From assembly GCF_027857615.1 (NCBI RefSeq), contig NZ_JAQIFT010000058.1, positions 1 to 64,000 of the forward strand: a stretch of DNA of 64,000 nucleotides, read 5' to 3'. The notes beneath the pieces are model-generated. The model was not told the DNA's origin, did no database searches, and saw only the letters and a list, made by a program, of their open reading frames with translations. This document shows positions 53,386-62,820 of this stretch, in pieces. Position 1 is the first letter of the stretch; each line of letters starts with the position of its first letter. The stretch is from Holtiella tumoricola. GTDB taxonomy: Bacteria; Bacillota; Clostridia; Lachnospirales; Cellulosilyticaceae. The translations under genes and the position numbers were made by a program.

Positions 53386-54416
53386 AATAGTCCACCTCCA
53401 ATAAATAAAATGAGGAAGATAACAAGGGTTAAAATAAAGAAGAGATAAGTCACTTTTTTCTTACAGATTGGTAGCTCTCCAAATATCTTACCGGTTTGAC
53501 CATTCATAACAAAGAAGTAGGTTTTATCGTTATAGAGATAAGTAAGTACCCAAATAGGAAGTAGTGTATAGTCAAATTGCACATCTTGAACGTTAATATT
53601 ACAGTTTGTTACTGCTAGACTATTATAGCTTTTAATAGATTCACGAAATACTTCAGTAGTGGCTGCTTCTACACGCTTTTGTATAAATGGATAAACTTGC
53701 TCTTGCTTCACATCATACTTTTCGGCTAAGAAGCCAGATAGATAAGGTGAAGAAAAGTCTATCAGGTCTACAAAGTTAAAGGGTTCAACAGAAGCCATTA
53801 CGGCATCTTCAGCTTTACTCGAAGCATCATGAGGTATGTAATCAAAGCGCATAGAACCTGCACGTTCAATCATATAGTCTTGAGTCTCTGTATAATAATA
53901 ACTAGAATCTGACCAGGTTCTTATATTTTTTGCTTTAGCAACCAGGTTGCCGGAAGTACCACAGCTCATCAGCCAATAAGGAAGGTAGATACCTGTAAGT
54001 TTTTGAAGTTGGCTGGGAGAAGCAAAGTCTGAAGGTAGAAACCATTTGCCACAACACCAATTTTTAAAGGATGTAATAGCATCTTCTTTAGTTGTTTTAA
54101 AAGGAATGATTTTAGAAGGTTTAAAGTCATCTTTTAGCTGGTGGGATAAAACAACAGGACTGTGGCAATAACAACAAAAGGTAGCAGAGGTGTTGGGGTC
54201 AGTAACGAGCTGGGCACCACAACTAGGGCAGCTATAAATAACGGTAGCATCTACAGTATCAGTAAAAGGTTCTTGAATGGTTTGAGTAGACTCTGTAGCT
54301 TCAAGAGCATGTTGATCGAAGCTACTTTCACAAAAGGGACACGCCCACTTTTGCATTTCGGGGTCAAAGACTAATTTGGCACTACAATGTGGGCACACAT
54401 AGCTAACAACAGACAT
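53382..54416 (-). CDS. double zinc-ribbon membrane protein
   Basis: The 344-residue protein has two CxxC..CxxC zinc ribbons (YVCPHCSAKLVFDPE with CPFC, then YSCPSCGAQLV with CCYC) in the first 90 residues. A soluble middle has IPFKTTKEDAITSFK and PYWLMSCGTSG. One membrane helix is at the extreme C-terminus (FILTLVIFLILFIGGG). It is in one operon with the TPM protein; related zinc-ribbon/TPM pairs are common but not characterised. Confidence 0.75.
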   Translation of the reverse strand: MSVVSYVCPHCSAKLVFDPEMQKWACPFCESSFDQHALEATESTQTIQEPFTDTVDATVIYSCPSCGAQLVTDPNTSATFCCYCHSPVVLSHQLKDDFKPSKIIPFKTTKEDAITSFKNWCCGKWFLPSDFASPSQLQKLTGIYLPYWLMSCGTSGNLVAKAKNIRTWSDSSYYYTETQDYMIERAGSMRFDYIPHDASSKAEDAVMASVEPFNFVDLIDFSSPYLSGFLAEKYDVKQEQVYPFIQKRVEAATTEVFRESIKSYNSLAVTNCNINVQDVQFDYTLLPIWVLTYLYNDKTYFFVMNGQTGKIFGELPICKKKVTYLFFILTLVIFLILFIGGGLL

Positions 54417-54491
54417 TTAGTATACTCCTTATATTTTAAATATTGTGAGTTTATTATAGCATTAAACAGAAATAAATAAAATATGAAGAAA

Positions 54492-54548
54492 CCGTAATAA
54501 ATTTATGAAGGTCTTTGTAAAGTCTAGGTTTTAGACTAGTGATATAAA
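54492..54548 (+). promoter_or_regulatory. VanR-like repeats and promoter of the kinase gene
   Basis: CCGTAATAAAT (54492) and TTGTAAAGT (54515) match the block before the regulator gene; an AGTCTA/TAGACT hairpin and TGATATAAA extended -10 (54540-54548) follow. The region is divergent and also faces the TPM/zinc-ribbon operon. Confidence 0.5.
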
Positions 54549-54572
54549 GAAAGAAAAGGTGGTGTATCACAG

Positions 54573-56702
54573 ATGAGAAATATAGGATACAGCAAACTCG
54601 TGAAGTTGCTTTTATACATATCTATGGTTGCATTCAGCATAGGTGGTATTTATAGTTTGTATGGGTTAGCTGGAATGCCAAGAGAAAAGAATTATTATTC
54701 TAGCTATGGATATGAGTATGAACTTATTACTAAAGCAGGTTATGTAAGGGACTGGATTGTACGCTATGCAGATGAAAAAATCCTTGAGAAGGACGGCGTA
54801 AGCTCGGCGGATATTAAGCGCTATCGTACAGCAGATACATCTGTAACAAGTGATGAACAGGCAATAGCAGGTATACTATCCGATCGCCATGATTACTATG
54901 AATTTATTCAAGATCAACTAGTAAGAGATAATGTGAATGTAGAGTATATAGGCATTGATAAAGGAACAGGAAAAGTTATTACGAATAGCCCACTTTATAA
55001 AGGAAGTAATTTAGATGCAGTTTTAGATGACTTTTTAAAGTCTCCAACTCTAATTACAGGGGATGGAGAAAAAATTAAACGTTCTTTTCAAGAGGAAAGA
55101 ACATGGAACTATATTGATGGTGTAGGGACGTTTCATAGCAATTACTACAATGGAAGTGGTGTGGCGAATAAGGAAAACTATGCCATATACGTACGTACTA
55201 AAGAGAATTTACAACCAGGAGATAGCTTTTATGAAAGGGCTATGAACTTTGAAAAGGCTACAGCAAATAAAGATATGATTTATGTCTTTGGTGCATTAAG
55301 TTTTGTTCTTGGGCTTCTTGATTTGATAGGATGGATTAAAGTGATTGGACAAAAAGAGCCAGATGGAGAAGTAAGTTTAAATTTCTTTGATAAGATTCCG
55401 TTCGAAATACAAGCCATTGGATTTGGGTTTATTATGCTTATATGGGCAAGTTTTAGTTTCTTCTGGATTAATGATATCATGGTGAGTAGAGGTTGGGTGC
55501 CTTATACATTAGGTAGTATCTTTGGCTCAGAAGAATTTGTACTCATGGTACTCATTGCAAGTGGTGTAGCTATAACTCTTGTAGTCTTATCAAGTTTTGT
55601 CAGACACTTTAAAAATAAAAGTATGTCTAGATACATCTTAGTATGGCGTCTAGGAAAATGGGCAAAAGAAGATTTATTGAATGAAAAAACTTTACCATTA
55701 GCAGCGGCCTTAGTTATTATAGGTTATGTTGTAATTAATTTAGGACTTATTTATATGATTTGTAATGTGTGGGGACTTTTTAATCTGCTGATGTGGTTGA
55801 TGTTCTTTAGCTTTAATGGCTTAATGCTTTTATTAATGATTAAAATCACTATGGACTATGTGAGGCTCTCAAGGGGAATAGAGACACTGGCAAAAGGTAA
55901 CTTAAACTCACAAGTAAAATTATCACTAAGTTTGCCAGTTATGAATCGTACAGCCAATCAGATCAATCATATAGGAGGCGGTTTAGAAGCAGCCGTTGAA
56001 CAGAGTCTTAAAAGTGAAAGATTAAAAACAGAGCTAATCACCAATGTATCCCATGATTTAAAAACACCACTTACTTCTATTATTAGTTATATTGATTTAT
56101 TAAAAGAAGAACCTATAGAGAATAAGACAGTAACAGAGTATATTGAGATTTTAGATGAAAGAAGTCATCGACTTAAACAATTAGTAGAAGATTTGGTAGA
56201 AGCGTCAAAAGCAGCAACAGGTAATGTAAAGGCAGAACTTATGCCAACAAGATTAGACCAACTTGTTATTCAAGCTGTAGGTGAATATACAGACCGTTTA
56301 GAAGCAAGCGAACTAGAAGTTGTATTTAACCAAACGGAAGAAGTAGAAGTCTTAGCTGATGGGAGACACATGTGGCGCATTATAGAAAACTTACTTTCAA
56401 ATGCTTGTAAGTATGCTATGCCAAATACAAGGGTGTATGTTGATGTAGTAAGAAAAGAAGGTAAAGGGTGCTTAATCCTTAAAAATATTTCAAAAGAGCC
56501 GCTGGCCATAGAACCAAGTGAACTTACTGAACGTTTTGTAAGAGGGGAATCCTCTAGAAGCAGTGAAGGCTCTGGGCTAGGCCTTGCTATTGCAACAAGC
56601 TTAGCACAAGTACAAGGTGGTACGCTAAAGTTAGAAATAGATGGGGACTTATTTAAAGCGATTGTAGAAATGCCACAGGTAGCACAAAGACCAGTAGAGT
56701 AG
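54573..56702 (+). CDS. large membrane sensor histidine kinase
   Basis: The 709-residue kinase has an N-terminal helix (about residues 10-28), an extracytoplasmic region of about 200 residues, then roughly six membrane helices (about 230-430). A HAMP-like linker and HisKA with NVSHDLKTPLTSIISY follow, then HATPase motifs ENLLSNACKYA and GSGLGLAIATSLAQ. The tandem helices are unusual for VanS/WalK-type kinases. It has no adjacent regulator; the regulator at 51885 shares its promoter motif. Confidence 0.88.
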   Translation: MRNIGYSKLVKLLLYISMVAFSIGGIYSLYGLAGMPREKNYYSSYGYEYELITKAGYVRDWIVRYADEKILEKDGVSSADIKRYRTADTSVTSDEQAIAGILSDRHDYYEFIQDQLVRDNVNVEYIGIDKGTGKVITNSPLYKGSNLDAVLDDFLKSPTLITGDGEKIKRSFQEERTWNYIDGVGTFHSNYYNGSGVANKENYAIYVRTKENLQPGDSFYERAMNFEKATANKDMIYVFGALSFVLGLLDLIGWIKVIGQKEPDGEVSLNFFDKIPFEIQAIGFGFIMLIWASFSFFWINDIMVSRGWVPYTLGSIFGSEEFVLMVLIASGVAITLVVLSSFVRHFKNKSMSRYILVWRLGKWAKEDLLNEKTLPLAAALVIIGYVVINLGLIYMICNVWGLFNLLMWLMFFSFNGLMLLLMIKITMDYVRLSRGIETLAKGNLNSQVKLSLSLPVMNRTANQINHIGGGLEAAVEQSLKSERLKTELITNVSHDLKTPLTSIISYIDLLKEEPIENKTVTEYIEILDERSHRLKQLVEDLVEASKAATGNVKAELMPTRLDQLVIQAVGEYTDRLEASELEVVFNQTEEVEVLADGRHMWRIIENLLSNACKYAMPNTRVYVDVVRKEGKGCLILKNISKEPLAIEPSELTERFVRGESSRSSEGSGLGLAIATSLAQVQGGTLKLEIDGDLFKAIVEMPQVAQRPVE

Positions 56703-56741
56703 GCCATAAATAAAATAGAGATATGTAAATTTTATAGAGTT

Positions 56742-56785
56742 AAGCTAGGATATGATTAATCATATCCTAGCTTTCTTTATTTTAT
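56742..56785 (+). terminator. terminator with 16-bp perfect stem
   Basis: AAGCTAGGATATGATT pairs with AATCATATCCTAGCTT with no loop in DNA, followed by TTCTTTATTTTA. Confidence 0.7.
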
Positions 56786-56891
56786 GGATAAATATAAAAA
56801 TATTAAATAAAGAATAGATGCAAAATACTAAAAAATGAGTTAGAGTATTATAATGTAGATAGCGCATTATAATCCACATTAAGGAGACAGT

Positions 56892-59213
56892 ATGAAACAG
56901 TTTTTAAATACACTAGAAGACAGTATGTGCATATTAGATATTAATAAAAAGCTTATGTACTTAAATAAGGCCTCCCAAGAAAGTATAGGTTATGTAAATA
57001 AGTTAATAGATATGCAGATATTAGAGTACAAAATTGTGTTTGATAAAGAACAAATACATTTATATATAAAGAATAGTGAAGGTAAGTGGAAGTCAGGAAG
57101 ATTACAAACATATGAAATCACTATTGAAGAGGAGCAATGTTTCTTAGGTAAAATTCAATGGAGTGATATACTAGATAAAAAGAAAAAAGCTCAGTTGTTA
57201 GAAGCGTTCTTAGAGAATCTTAACCAAAGTGTTTGCATTAAAGATAAGCTAGGTAATTATATCTATGCAAATAGGCATTATCGTGAGAGGATCAATGCTA
57301 CAGAAGATGAAATAATGGGAAAAAGAGATGAGAATTATTGGGGCGAACAATACAGTGCATTTTTTAAAGAGAGTGATGATTATACTTTAGAAACAAATAT
57401 GGAATGTGTTATTGAGGAAAAAGTAGTTGAAGAAGAAAAATATTTTGAAACAACGAAATTTCCTATTGTACATGAGGATACTTACATAGGTGTTTTAATT
57501 AAAGATATAACACTTCAAAAAATATTATATAGCCAATTAGTGAGGGATCAATCAGAGAATAATCATTTATCAAAATTGTATCATACGGTCAAAAGTTTAA
57601 AAGAATATTTTAAGACGAATCAAGTAAATATATGGCTTTATAACCAAGAAAAGGAGTGTATAACACCTTGCTTTAATATAGAAAGGATTCAGAAAGAATT
57701 TGAGGGGCATATAGATTTACCATTATCAAAGCATCAAGCAGAAAGGATTAAAAATGGAGGAGAGGTTGTTGTTAGGACCAATACGTTTCCATTTAGACGA
57801 AACAATATTAGGTTAGATCAAACAAAACCTATTTTTTATACGTTATATTATCCTATTGTATATGAAAATAAATTATTAGGGTTATTAAATATTGTATTAG
57901 ATAAAGAACCTAAACAGTTTGTTGTGAAAAATTATTATATGAACAGCATATGTCAGCATATTGCTATTATCTTGGCGACACAACATCTAAGCAATCAACT
58001 GCAAAAAGAATGTGAGCAAAGAATTAATATTGAAGAAGATTTGAGAAAGATTGTAAGTATTGTTACGGACCTTATTATAGTAGTAGATACAGAAGGCTAC
58101 TTTAAATGGGGAAATGAAGGCTGTAAGCAAATATTAGGGTGGAATGAAGAAGAATTTCTACATATGAAATGGCAAGACATGATTCATCCAGATGATTATG
58201 AAAATGCAAAGAGTAAACAAAAAAAATGGATTCAATATGGTAAACAAGAACCTTGTATCAACCGGTATCAATGTAGAGATGGAAGTTATAAGTGGCTTAG
58301 ATGGGATGGCTACTATAAAAAGGCAAGTGATACGTTTATTGCTACAGCTAAAGATATTACTTATGAGATAGAGTTAGAAATGAAAGAAAAGTTAGCAAAA
58401 GAGGTACTTCAAATAGAAAAATTGCGAAATGAATTCTTTGCTAATCTATCTCATGAATTTAAGACACCTCTTACTCTTATTATGTCTGCTTTGCAAATGT
58501 TAGAAGGTTTTATGAATGATTCATTAGAAGATCAATCATTAACAACTAAATATGTAGGTATTATGAGACAAAATAGTTATCGGTTACTAAGGTTAGTCAA
58601 TAACCTTATTGATGTTACTAAAATTGATGCAGGATACTATGAAGTAACAATGCATAATTATAATATTATTAATGTAGTAGAAGAAATTGTCATGTCGGTG
58701 GCAGAGTATGCAAAAAATCAAGAGATAGAAATTATATTTGATACAGAAGTAGAAGAAGAAGTCATTGCTTGTGACCCTGAGAAGATAGAAAGAATCATAC
58801 TTAATTTACTTTCTAATGCACTTAAGTACACTTTGGGAGAAGGGAGAATTCAAGTAAGTATAGAAGTAGGCACAAAAGACGTACTTATTATAGTACAAGA
58901 TAATGGGATAGGTATTCCAGCTGAAAAGGTTCCTTATATTTTTGAACGTTTTGTACAAGTAAATGATGTTTTAACGAGACATTGTGAAGGAAGTGGTATA
59001 GGGTTATCACTTGTGAAGTCTCTAGTAGAACTTCATGAAGGAACAATAGATGTAGAAAGTAGTCTAGGAGAGGGAACAAGATTTGAAATAAGATTACCTC
59101 GCATACAAAAAGCTGGAGAAGAATTATTAATAGAAAATATAGATGATTGTCAAATGAGTCAAAGAAGAATTGAAAAATGCCATATAGAGTTTTCGGATAT
59201 TTATAAGATATAA
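56892..59213 (+). CDS. soluble PAS/GAF sensor histidine kinase
   Basis: The 773-residue kinase has no membrane segment. It has PAS-like regions at about 1-100 and 105-220, a GAF-like region (about 230-370) and a PAS_3 domain (about 385-495; DPEGYFKWG-like DTEGYFKWGNEG, MIHPDDYE). HisKA follows with NLSHEFKTPLTLIMS and HATPase with LLSNALKYT and GIGLSLVKSLVELHEG. It has no receiver and no adjacent regulator. The cytoplasmic ligand is unknown. Confidence 0.88.
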   Translation: MKQFLNTLEDSMCILDINKKLMYLNKASQESIGYVNKLIDMQILEYKIVFDKEQIHLYIKNSEGKWKSGRLQTYEITIEEEQCFLGKIQWSDILDKKKKAQLLEAFLENLNQSVCIKDKLGNYIYANRHYRERINATEDEIMGKRDENYWGEQYSAFFKESDDYTLETNMECVIEEKVVEEEKYFETTKFPIVHEDTYIGVLIKDITLQKILYSQLVRDQSENNHLSKLYHTVKSLKEYFKTNQVNIWLYNQEKECITPCFNIERIQKEFEGHIDLPLSKHQAERIKNGGEVVVRTNTFPFRRNNIRLDQTKPIFYTLYYPIVYENKLLGLLNIVLDKEPKQFVVKNYYMNSICQHIAIILATQHLSNQLQKECEQRINIEEDLRKIVSIVTDLIIVVDTEGYFKWGNEGCKQILGWNEEEFLHMKWQDMIHPDDYENAKSKQKKWIQYGKQEPCINRYQCRDGSYKWLRWDGYYKKASDTFIATAKDITYEIELEMKEKLAKEVLQIEKLRNEFFANLSHEFKTPLTLIMSALQMLEGFMNDSLEDQSLTTKYVGIMRQNSYRLLRLVNNLIDVTKIDAGYYEVTMHNYNIINVVEEIVMSVAEYAKNQEIEIIFDTEVEEEVIACDPEKIERIILNLLSNALKYTLGEGRIQVSIEVGTKDVLIIVQDNGIGIPAEKVPYIFERFVQVNDVLTRHCEGSGIGLSLVKSLVELHEGTIDVESSLGEGTRFEIRLPRIQKAGEELLIENIDDCQMSQRRIEKCHIEFSDIYKI

Positions 59214-59238
59214 CTTTTACAGTAACCTTTTGAAACTA

Positions 59239-59247
59239 TGATATAAT
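59239..59247 (+). promoter_or_regulatory. extended -10 promoter for the pseudouridine synthase
   Basis: TGATATAAT lies about 52 bp before the start. Confidence 0.5.
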
Positions 59248-59298
59248 TTAATTATTAAATGACTATACTTTGATTAGAACAAAAGAGTAGGAGAAGAA

Positions 59299-60258
59299 AT
59301 GACACGAAGGTTACAATATAAGATACAAAAACAACATAATGGCAAGAGTATTGGGATGTTTTTAAAGGAAAAGGAGTACTCAAGAGCAGTTGTTATAGAA
59401 CTTAAGAAAACACAAGCAGGCATTAAAAGAAATGGTACTTGGGCAGGTGTAAATGAAATTATAAAAACAGGGGATATTCTAGAGATTTGTTTAGCAGAAC
59501 AGGCATATTCTGAAAATATTGTTCCTAAGAAAGGTAGATTAAATATTTTGTATGAGGATGAAGATATTCTTGTAGTTAATAAACCTTATGATACACCTAT
59601 CCACCCATCAGTTAATAATTATGATAATACTTTGGCAAATGCCATCAGCTATTACTACCATCAGCAGAATAGACCTTATATATTTCGCTGTATTAACCGA
59701 TTAGATCGTGATACTACAGGCGTAACCATTATTGCAAAGAACTTGCTTAGTGGAAGTATTCTATCAAGGCGAATGAAAGAACACCATTTAAGTAGAATCT
59801 ATGTAGCGTTTGTAGAAGGTATTACAGAAGAAGAAGGTACCATTGATCTACCTATTGGAAGAATGGAAGATAGTATCATTAAAAGAAAAGTAGATAAAAA
59901 AGAGGGTAAGAGTGCAGTAACTCATTATCGTAGACTCGAAGTATTTCAAATAGAGGGGCAAGCAGTATCGGTTGTTGCATTACAACTAGAGACAGGACGT
60001 ACCCATCAAATACGGGTGCATATGTCTGCTATAGACCATCCTCTTCTTGGAGATTTTTTATACAATGAGAATAATCACATGCTTACAAGACAAGGGTTAC
60101 ATGCTGCTTATTGTGCCTTTTATCATCCTATCACAGGAGAATATATGAAAATAGCGGCACCGCTATCTCAAGATATGGAAAGACTAATACAACAAGGGCT
60201 TAATAGAAGTCAGGAAGGGTATGACTTAGAAAATAAGTTACTGGCTTTAAAATGGTAA
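59299..60258 (+). CDS. RluA-family pseudouridine synthase
   Basis: The 319-residue enzyme has the RluA catalytic motif INRLDRDTTG (Asp in RLD) near residue 137, LYEDEDILVVNKP before it and ETGRTHQIRVHM after it. An S4-like N-terminus covers about 1-70. It converts uridine to pseudouridine in rRNA or tRNA; the site is not readable. The ATG follows a weak GTAGGAG. Confidence 0.92.
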   Translation: MTRRLQYKIQKQHNGKSIGMFLKEKEYSRAVVIELKKTQAGIKRNGTWAGVNEIIKTGDILEICLAEQAYSENIVPKKGRLNILYEDEDILVVNKPYDTPIHPSVNNYDNTLANAISYYYHQQNRPYIFRCINRLDRDTTGVTIIAKNLLSGSILSRRMKEHHLSRIYVAFVEGITEEEGTIDLPIGRMEDSIIKRKVDKKEGKSAVTHYRRLEVFQIEGQAVSVVALQLETGRTHQIRVHMSAIDHPLLGDFLYNENNHMLTRQGLHAAYCAFYHPITGEYMKIAAPLSQDMERLIQQGLNRSQEGYDLENKLLALKW

Positions 60259-60300
60259 AAAATAGGGATCACTTCATTAAATGAAGTGATCCCTATTTTT
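60258..60300. terminator. bidirectional terminator between RluA-like gene and glpF
   Basis: A perfect 20-bp stem (60258-60277 with 60281-60300) has a TAA loop and flanking A/T runs on both strands. Confidence 0.9.
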
Positions 60301-60330
60301 AGTTATTATAGAAATGATATCTTTGTATGA

Positions 60331-61035
60331 TTAGAAGATTAAATTGAAGATTAAAGCAGCTACAATCCCACCACAAATTGGTGCTACAACTGGGATCCAA
60401 GCATATTTCCAGTTAGAATCCCCTTTGTTTGGAATAGGGAGAAATGCATGAGCAATTCTTGGTCCTAAGTCACGAGCAGGGTTGATTGCATAGCCTGTAG
60501 GTCCACCAAGTGTAAGACCGATTACCCAAATAACAAGACCTACAACGATAGGTGAAAGACCATCTACCATAACTGTATTACCAATACCAAGTAAGGCAAA
60601 TACTAGAACGAAAGTTCCAAGGAATTCAGAGATAAAGTTACCAGTTGTACTTTCGATAGCAGGACCTGTTGCAAAGCAACCAAGTTTAGCGCCTTTGTCA
60701 TCAGTTTCTTTCCAGTGTGGAAGATAGTGAAGGTATACAAGACAAGCACCTAAGATGGCACCTAGCATTTGAGCAATGATATACATTGGTACATCTGCCC
60801 AAGCAAAGTTACCGATTGATGCATTTGCAAGTGTAACAGCAGGATTGAAGTGAGCCCCACTAATAGGTCCAAAGATATATACAGGAATTGCTACGGCTAA
60901 TGCCCAACCAGTAGCAATAACAATCCACCCACCATCTTTACCTTTTGATTTGTTAAGAGATACGTTTGCTACAACACCATTCCCTAAAAGGATAAGAAGA
61001 GCCGTTCCTAAAAATTCCGCAAGAAATGTTGACAT
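60331..61035 (-). CDS. glpF: glycerol uptake facilitator (aquaglyceroporin)
   Basis: The 234-residue channel has six helices and two NPA boxes: HFNPAVTLA and NPARDLGPR. The Asp after the second NPAR marks aquaglyceroporins. It lets glycerol enter by diffusion. It is 47 bp downstream of glpK and cotranscribed with it. Confidence 0.95.
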   Translation of the reverse strand: MSTFLAEFLGTALLILLGNGVVANVSLNKSKGKDGGWIVIATGWALAVAIPVYIFGPISGAHFNPAVTLANASIGNFAWADVPMYIIAQMLGAILGACLVYLHYLPHWKETDDKGAKLGCFATGPAIESTTGNFISEFLGTFVLVFALLGIGNTVMVDGLSPIVVGLVIWVIGLTLGGPTGYAINPARDLGPRIAHAFLPIPNKGDSNWKYAWIPVVAPICGGIVAALIFNLIF

Positions 61036-61082
61036 ATTAATTCCCCCAGTTTATTAAATTATTTATTTGATTAATTTGCTTA

Positions 61083-62573
61083 TTAGTTTGCCCAGCCAAG
61101 TGAGTGACCAACAGCACGATGCCAACCTTCAAGGAGTTCATTTTGTTTTTCTTCAGCCATTTTTGGTTTGAATGTTTTAGAGATAGCCCAGTTGTTGCGA
61201 GCATCTTCAAGATCTTTCCAGTAGCCTACAGCAAGACCTGCAAGATAAGCTGCACCAAGAGCAGTTGTTTCAATAACTTCTGGACGTTGTACAGGTACCC
61301 CTAAAATATCTGTTTGGAATTGCATTAAGAAGTTATTTGCGCAAGCACCGCCATCAACTTTAAGTGTTTTAAGTTCGATACCAGAGTCTTCTTGCATTGC
61401 TTTTAATACATCAAATGTTTGATATGCTAAAGATTCAAGAGTAGCACGGATGAAGTGTTCTTTTTTAACACCACGTGTTAAGCCTAAGATCGCACCTCTA
61501 GCGTATTGATCCCAATATGGAGCCCCAAGTCCTGTAAATGCAGGAACAACATAGACACCATTTGTATCAGGCACAGCTTTTGCATAAGTTTCTGTATGTG
61601 ATGCATGATCAATAATACGTAATTCATCACGTAACCACTGGATAGCAGCACCAGCCATAAATACGCTGCCTTCAAGAGCATATTCAACTTTATCACCAAT
61701 ACCCCAAGCGATAGTTGTTAAAAGGCCGTTTCTAGATTCAATAGCTTGCCCTCCTGTGTTCATAAGCAAGAAGCAACCTGTACCGTATGTATTTTTTGCA
61801 GTACCTGGTTCAAAGCATGTTTGACCAAATAAAGCAGCTTGTTGGTCACCAGCAGCTCCAGCAATAGGAATTTCACCACCTAAAAGTGAAGGATCAGACA
61901 TGCCGTATACACAGCTTGATGGTTTAACTTCTGGTAACATACAAAGTGGAATATTTAATTTTTCTAAGATTTCTTTATCCCATTCTAAGGTGTGGATGTT
62001 GAATAACATTGTACGTGATGCATTAGAGTAGTCTGTAACATGTACAGCACCTTTTGTAAGGTTCCAAATAAGCCAAGTATCGATTGTACCAAAGAGAAGG
62101 TCGCCTTTTTCAGCACGTTCCCTTGCACCTTCTACATGATCTAAAATCCATTTTACTTTTGTGCCAGAGAAATAAGCATCCATAATAAGACCTGTTTTAG
62201 CTTTTACGATTTGATCAAAGCCCTCAGCTTTTAATTCATCGCAAATATTAGATGTACGACGGCATTGCCATACAATCGCATTGTAAACTGGAGCCCCTGT
62301 GTGTCTATCCCATACAACAGTTGTTTCGCGTTGATTTGTGATACCAATTGCAGCAATATCACTAGCTGTAGCGTCAACATTTTGTAAAGCTTCGCGAGCT
62401 ACACTAAGTTGAGTAAACCAGATTTCTTCTGGATTGTGTTCAACCCAACCTGGAGTAGGAAAGATTTGAGTAAATTCTTTCTGTGCCACACTTTCGATAA
62501 GTCCTTTCTCGTTGAAAAGAATACACCTTGAACTTGTTGTACCTTGATCTAAAGCCATAACATATTTTGCCAT
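61083..62573 (-). CDS. glpK: glycerol kinase
   Basis: The 496-residue FGGY-family kinase starts MALDQGTTSSRCILF after AKYV, and has ITNQRETTVVWDR, GAAGDQQAALFGQ and KVDGGACANNFLMQ. It makes glycerol 3-phosphate, the effector of GlpP. The length fits the family (about 500). The gene starts behind GAGGGGGA and is preceded by a terminator/antiterminator leader. Confidence 0.97.
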   Translation of the reverse strand: MAKYVMALDQGTTSSRCILFNEKGLIESVAQKEFTQIFPTPGWVEHNPEEIWFTQLSVAREALQNVDATASDIAAIGITNQRETTVVWDRHTGAPVYNAIVWQCRRTSNICDELKAEGFDQIVKAKTGLIMDAYFSGTKVKWILDHVEGARERAEKGDLLFGTIDTWLIWNLTKGAVHVTDYSNASRTMLFNIHTLEWDKEILEKLNIPLCMLPEVKPSSCVYGMSDPSLLGGEIPIAGAAGDQQAALFGQTCFEPGTAKNTYGTGCFLLMNTGGQAIESRNGLLTTIAWGIGDKVEYALEGSVFMAGAAIQWLRDELRIIDHASHTETYAKAVPDTNGVYVVPAFTGLGAPYWDQYARGAILGLTRGVKKEHFIRATLESLAYQTFDVLKAMQEDSGIELKTLKVDGGACANNFLMQFQTDILGVPVQRPEVIETTALGAAYLAGLAVGYWKDLEDARNNWAISKTFKPKMAEEKQNELLEGWHRAVGHSLGWAN

Positions 62574-62611
62574 TGCAATTCCCCCTCGAATGGTTATTTT
62601 CTACACAAAAT

Positions 62612-62652
62612 AAAAAAGTGCACAAAAAAACTGTTGAAGTTTTTTGTGCACT
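62612..62652 (-). terminator. leader terminator upstream of glpK
   Basis: Read on the minus strand, AGTGCACAAAAAAC and GTTTTTTTGTGCACT pair and run into T residues. It lies between the glpK promoter and start codon, so transcription would stop there unless prevented. Confidence 0.85.
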
Positions 62653-62671
62653 ACTCTTGGTCTCTTGTGCA
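62647..62671 (-). promoter_or_regulatory. candidate GlpP antiterminator hairpin of glpK
   Basis: Minus-strand TGCAC and GTGCA pair around a loop with GAGACCAAGAGTA. The 3-prime strand is also part of the terminator stem, so the two folds exclude each other. The loop matches the one before the oxidoreductase gene. Confidence 0.65.
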
Positions 62672-62685
62672 AAAGTTATAAATGA

Positions 62686-62714
62686 ATTATAATTAAATAA
62701 ATTTTATAAGTCAA
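62686..62714 (-). promoter_or_regulatory. glpK-glpF promoter
   Basis: On the minus strand TTGACT (62709-62714), a 17-bp spacer and TATAAT (62686-62691). Confidence 0.8.
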
Positions 62715-62738
62715 TATTGATTGCAAAAGTTAATTATT

Positions 62739-62767
62739 TGTCAAGTGAAATTTGAAAAGTGTATAAA
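62739..62767 (+). promoter_or_regulatory. glpP promoter
   Basis: TTGTCA (62739-62744), a 17-bp spacer and TATAAA (62762-62767). It diverges from the glpK promoter, with 24 bp between the two -35 elements. Confidence 0.65.
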
Positions 62768-62820
62768 TTGTGGTAAAGTGATATGGAGGAAATGAGAGTA
62801 TATAGAAGGGATGTTATGCG

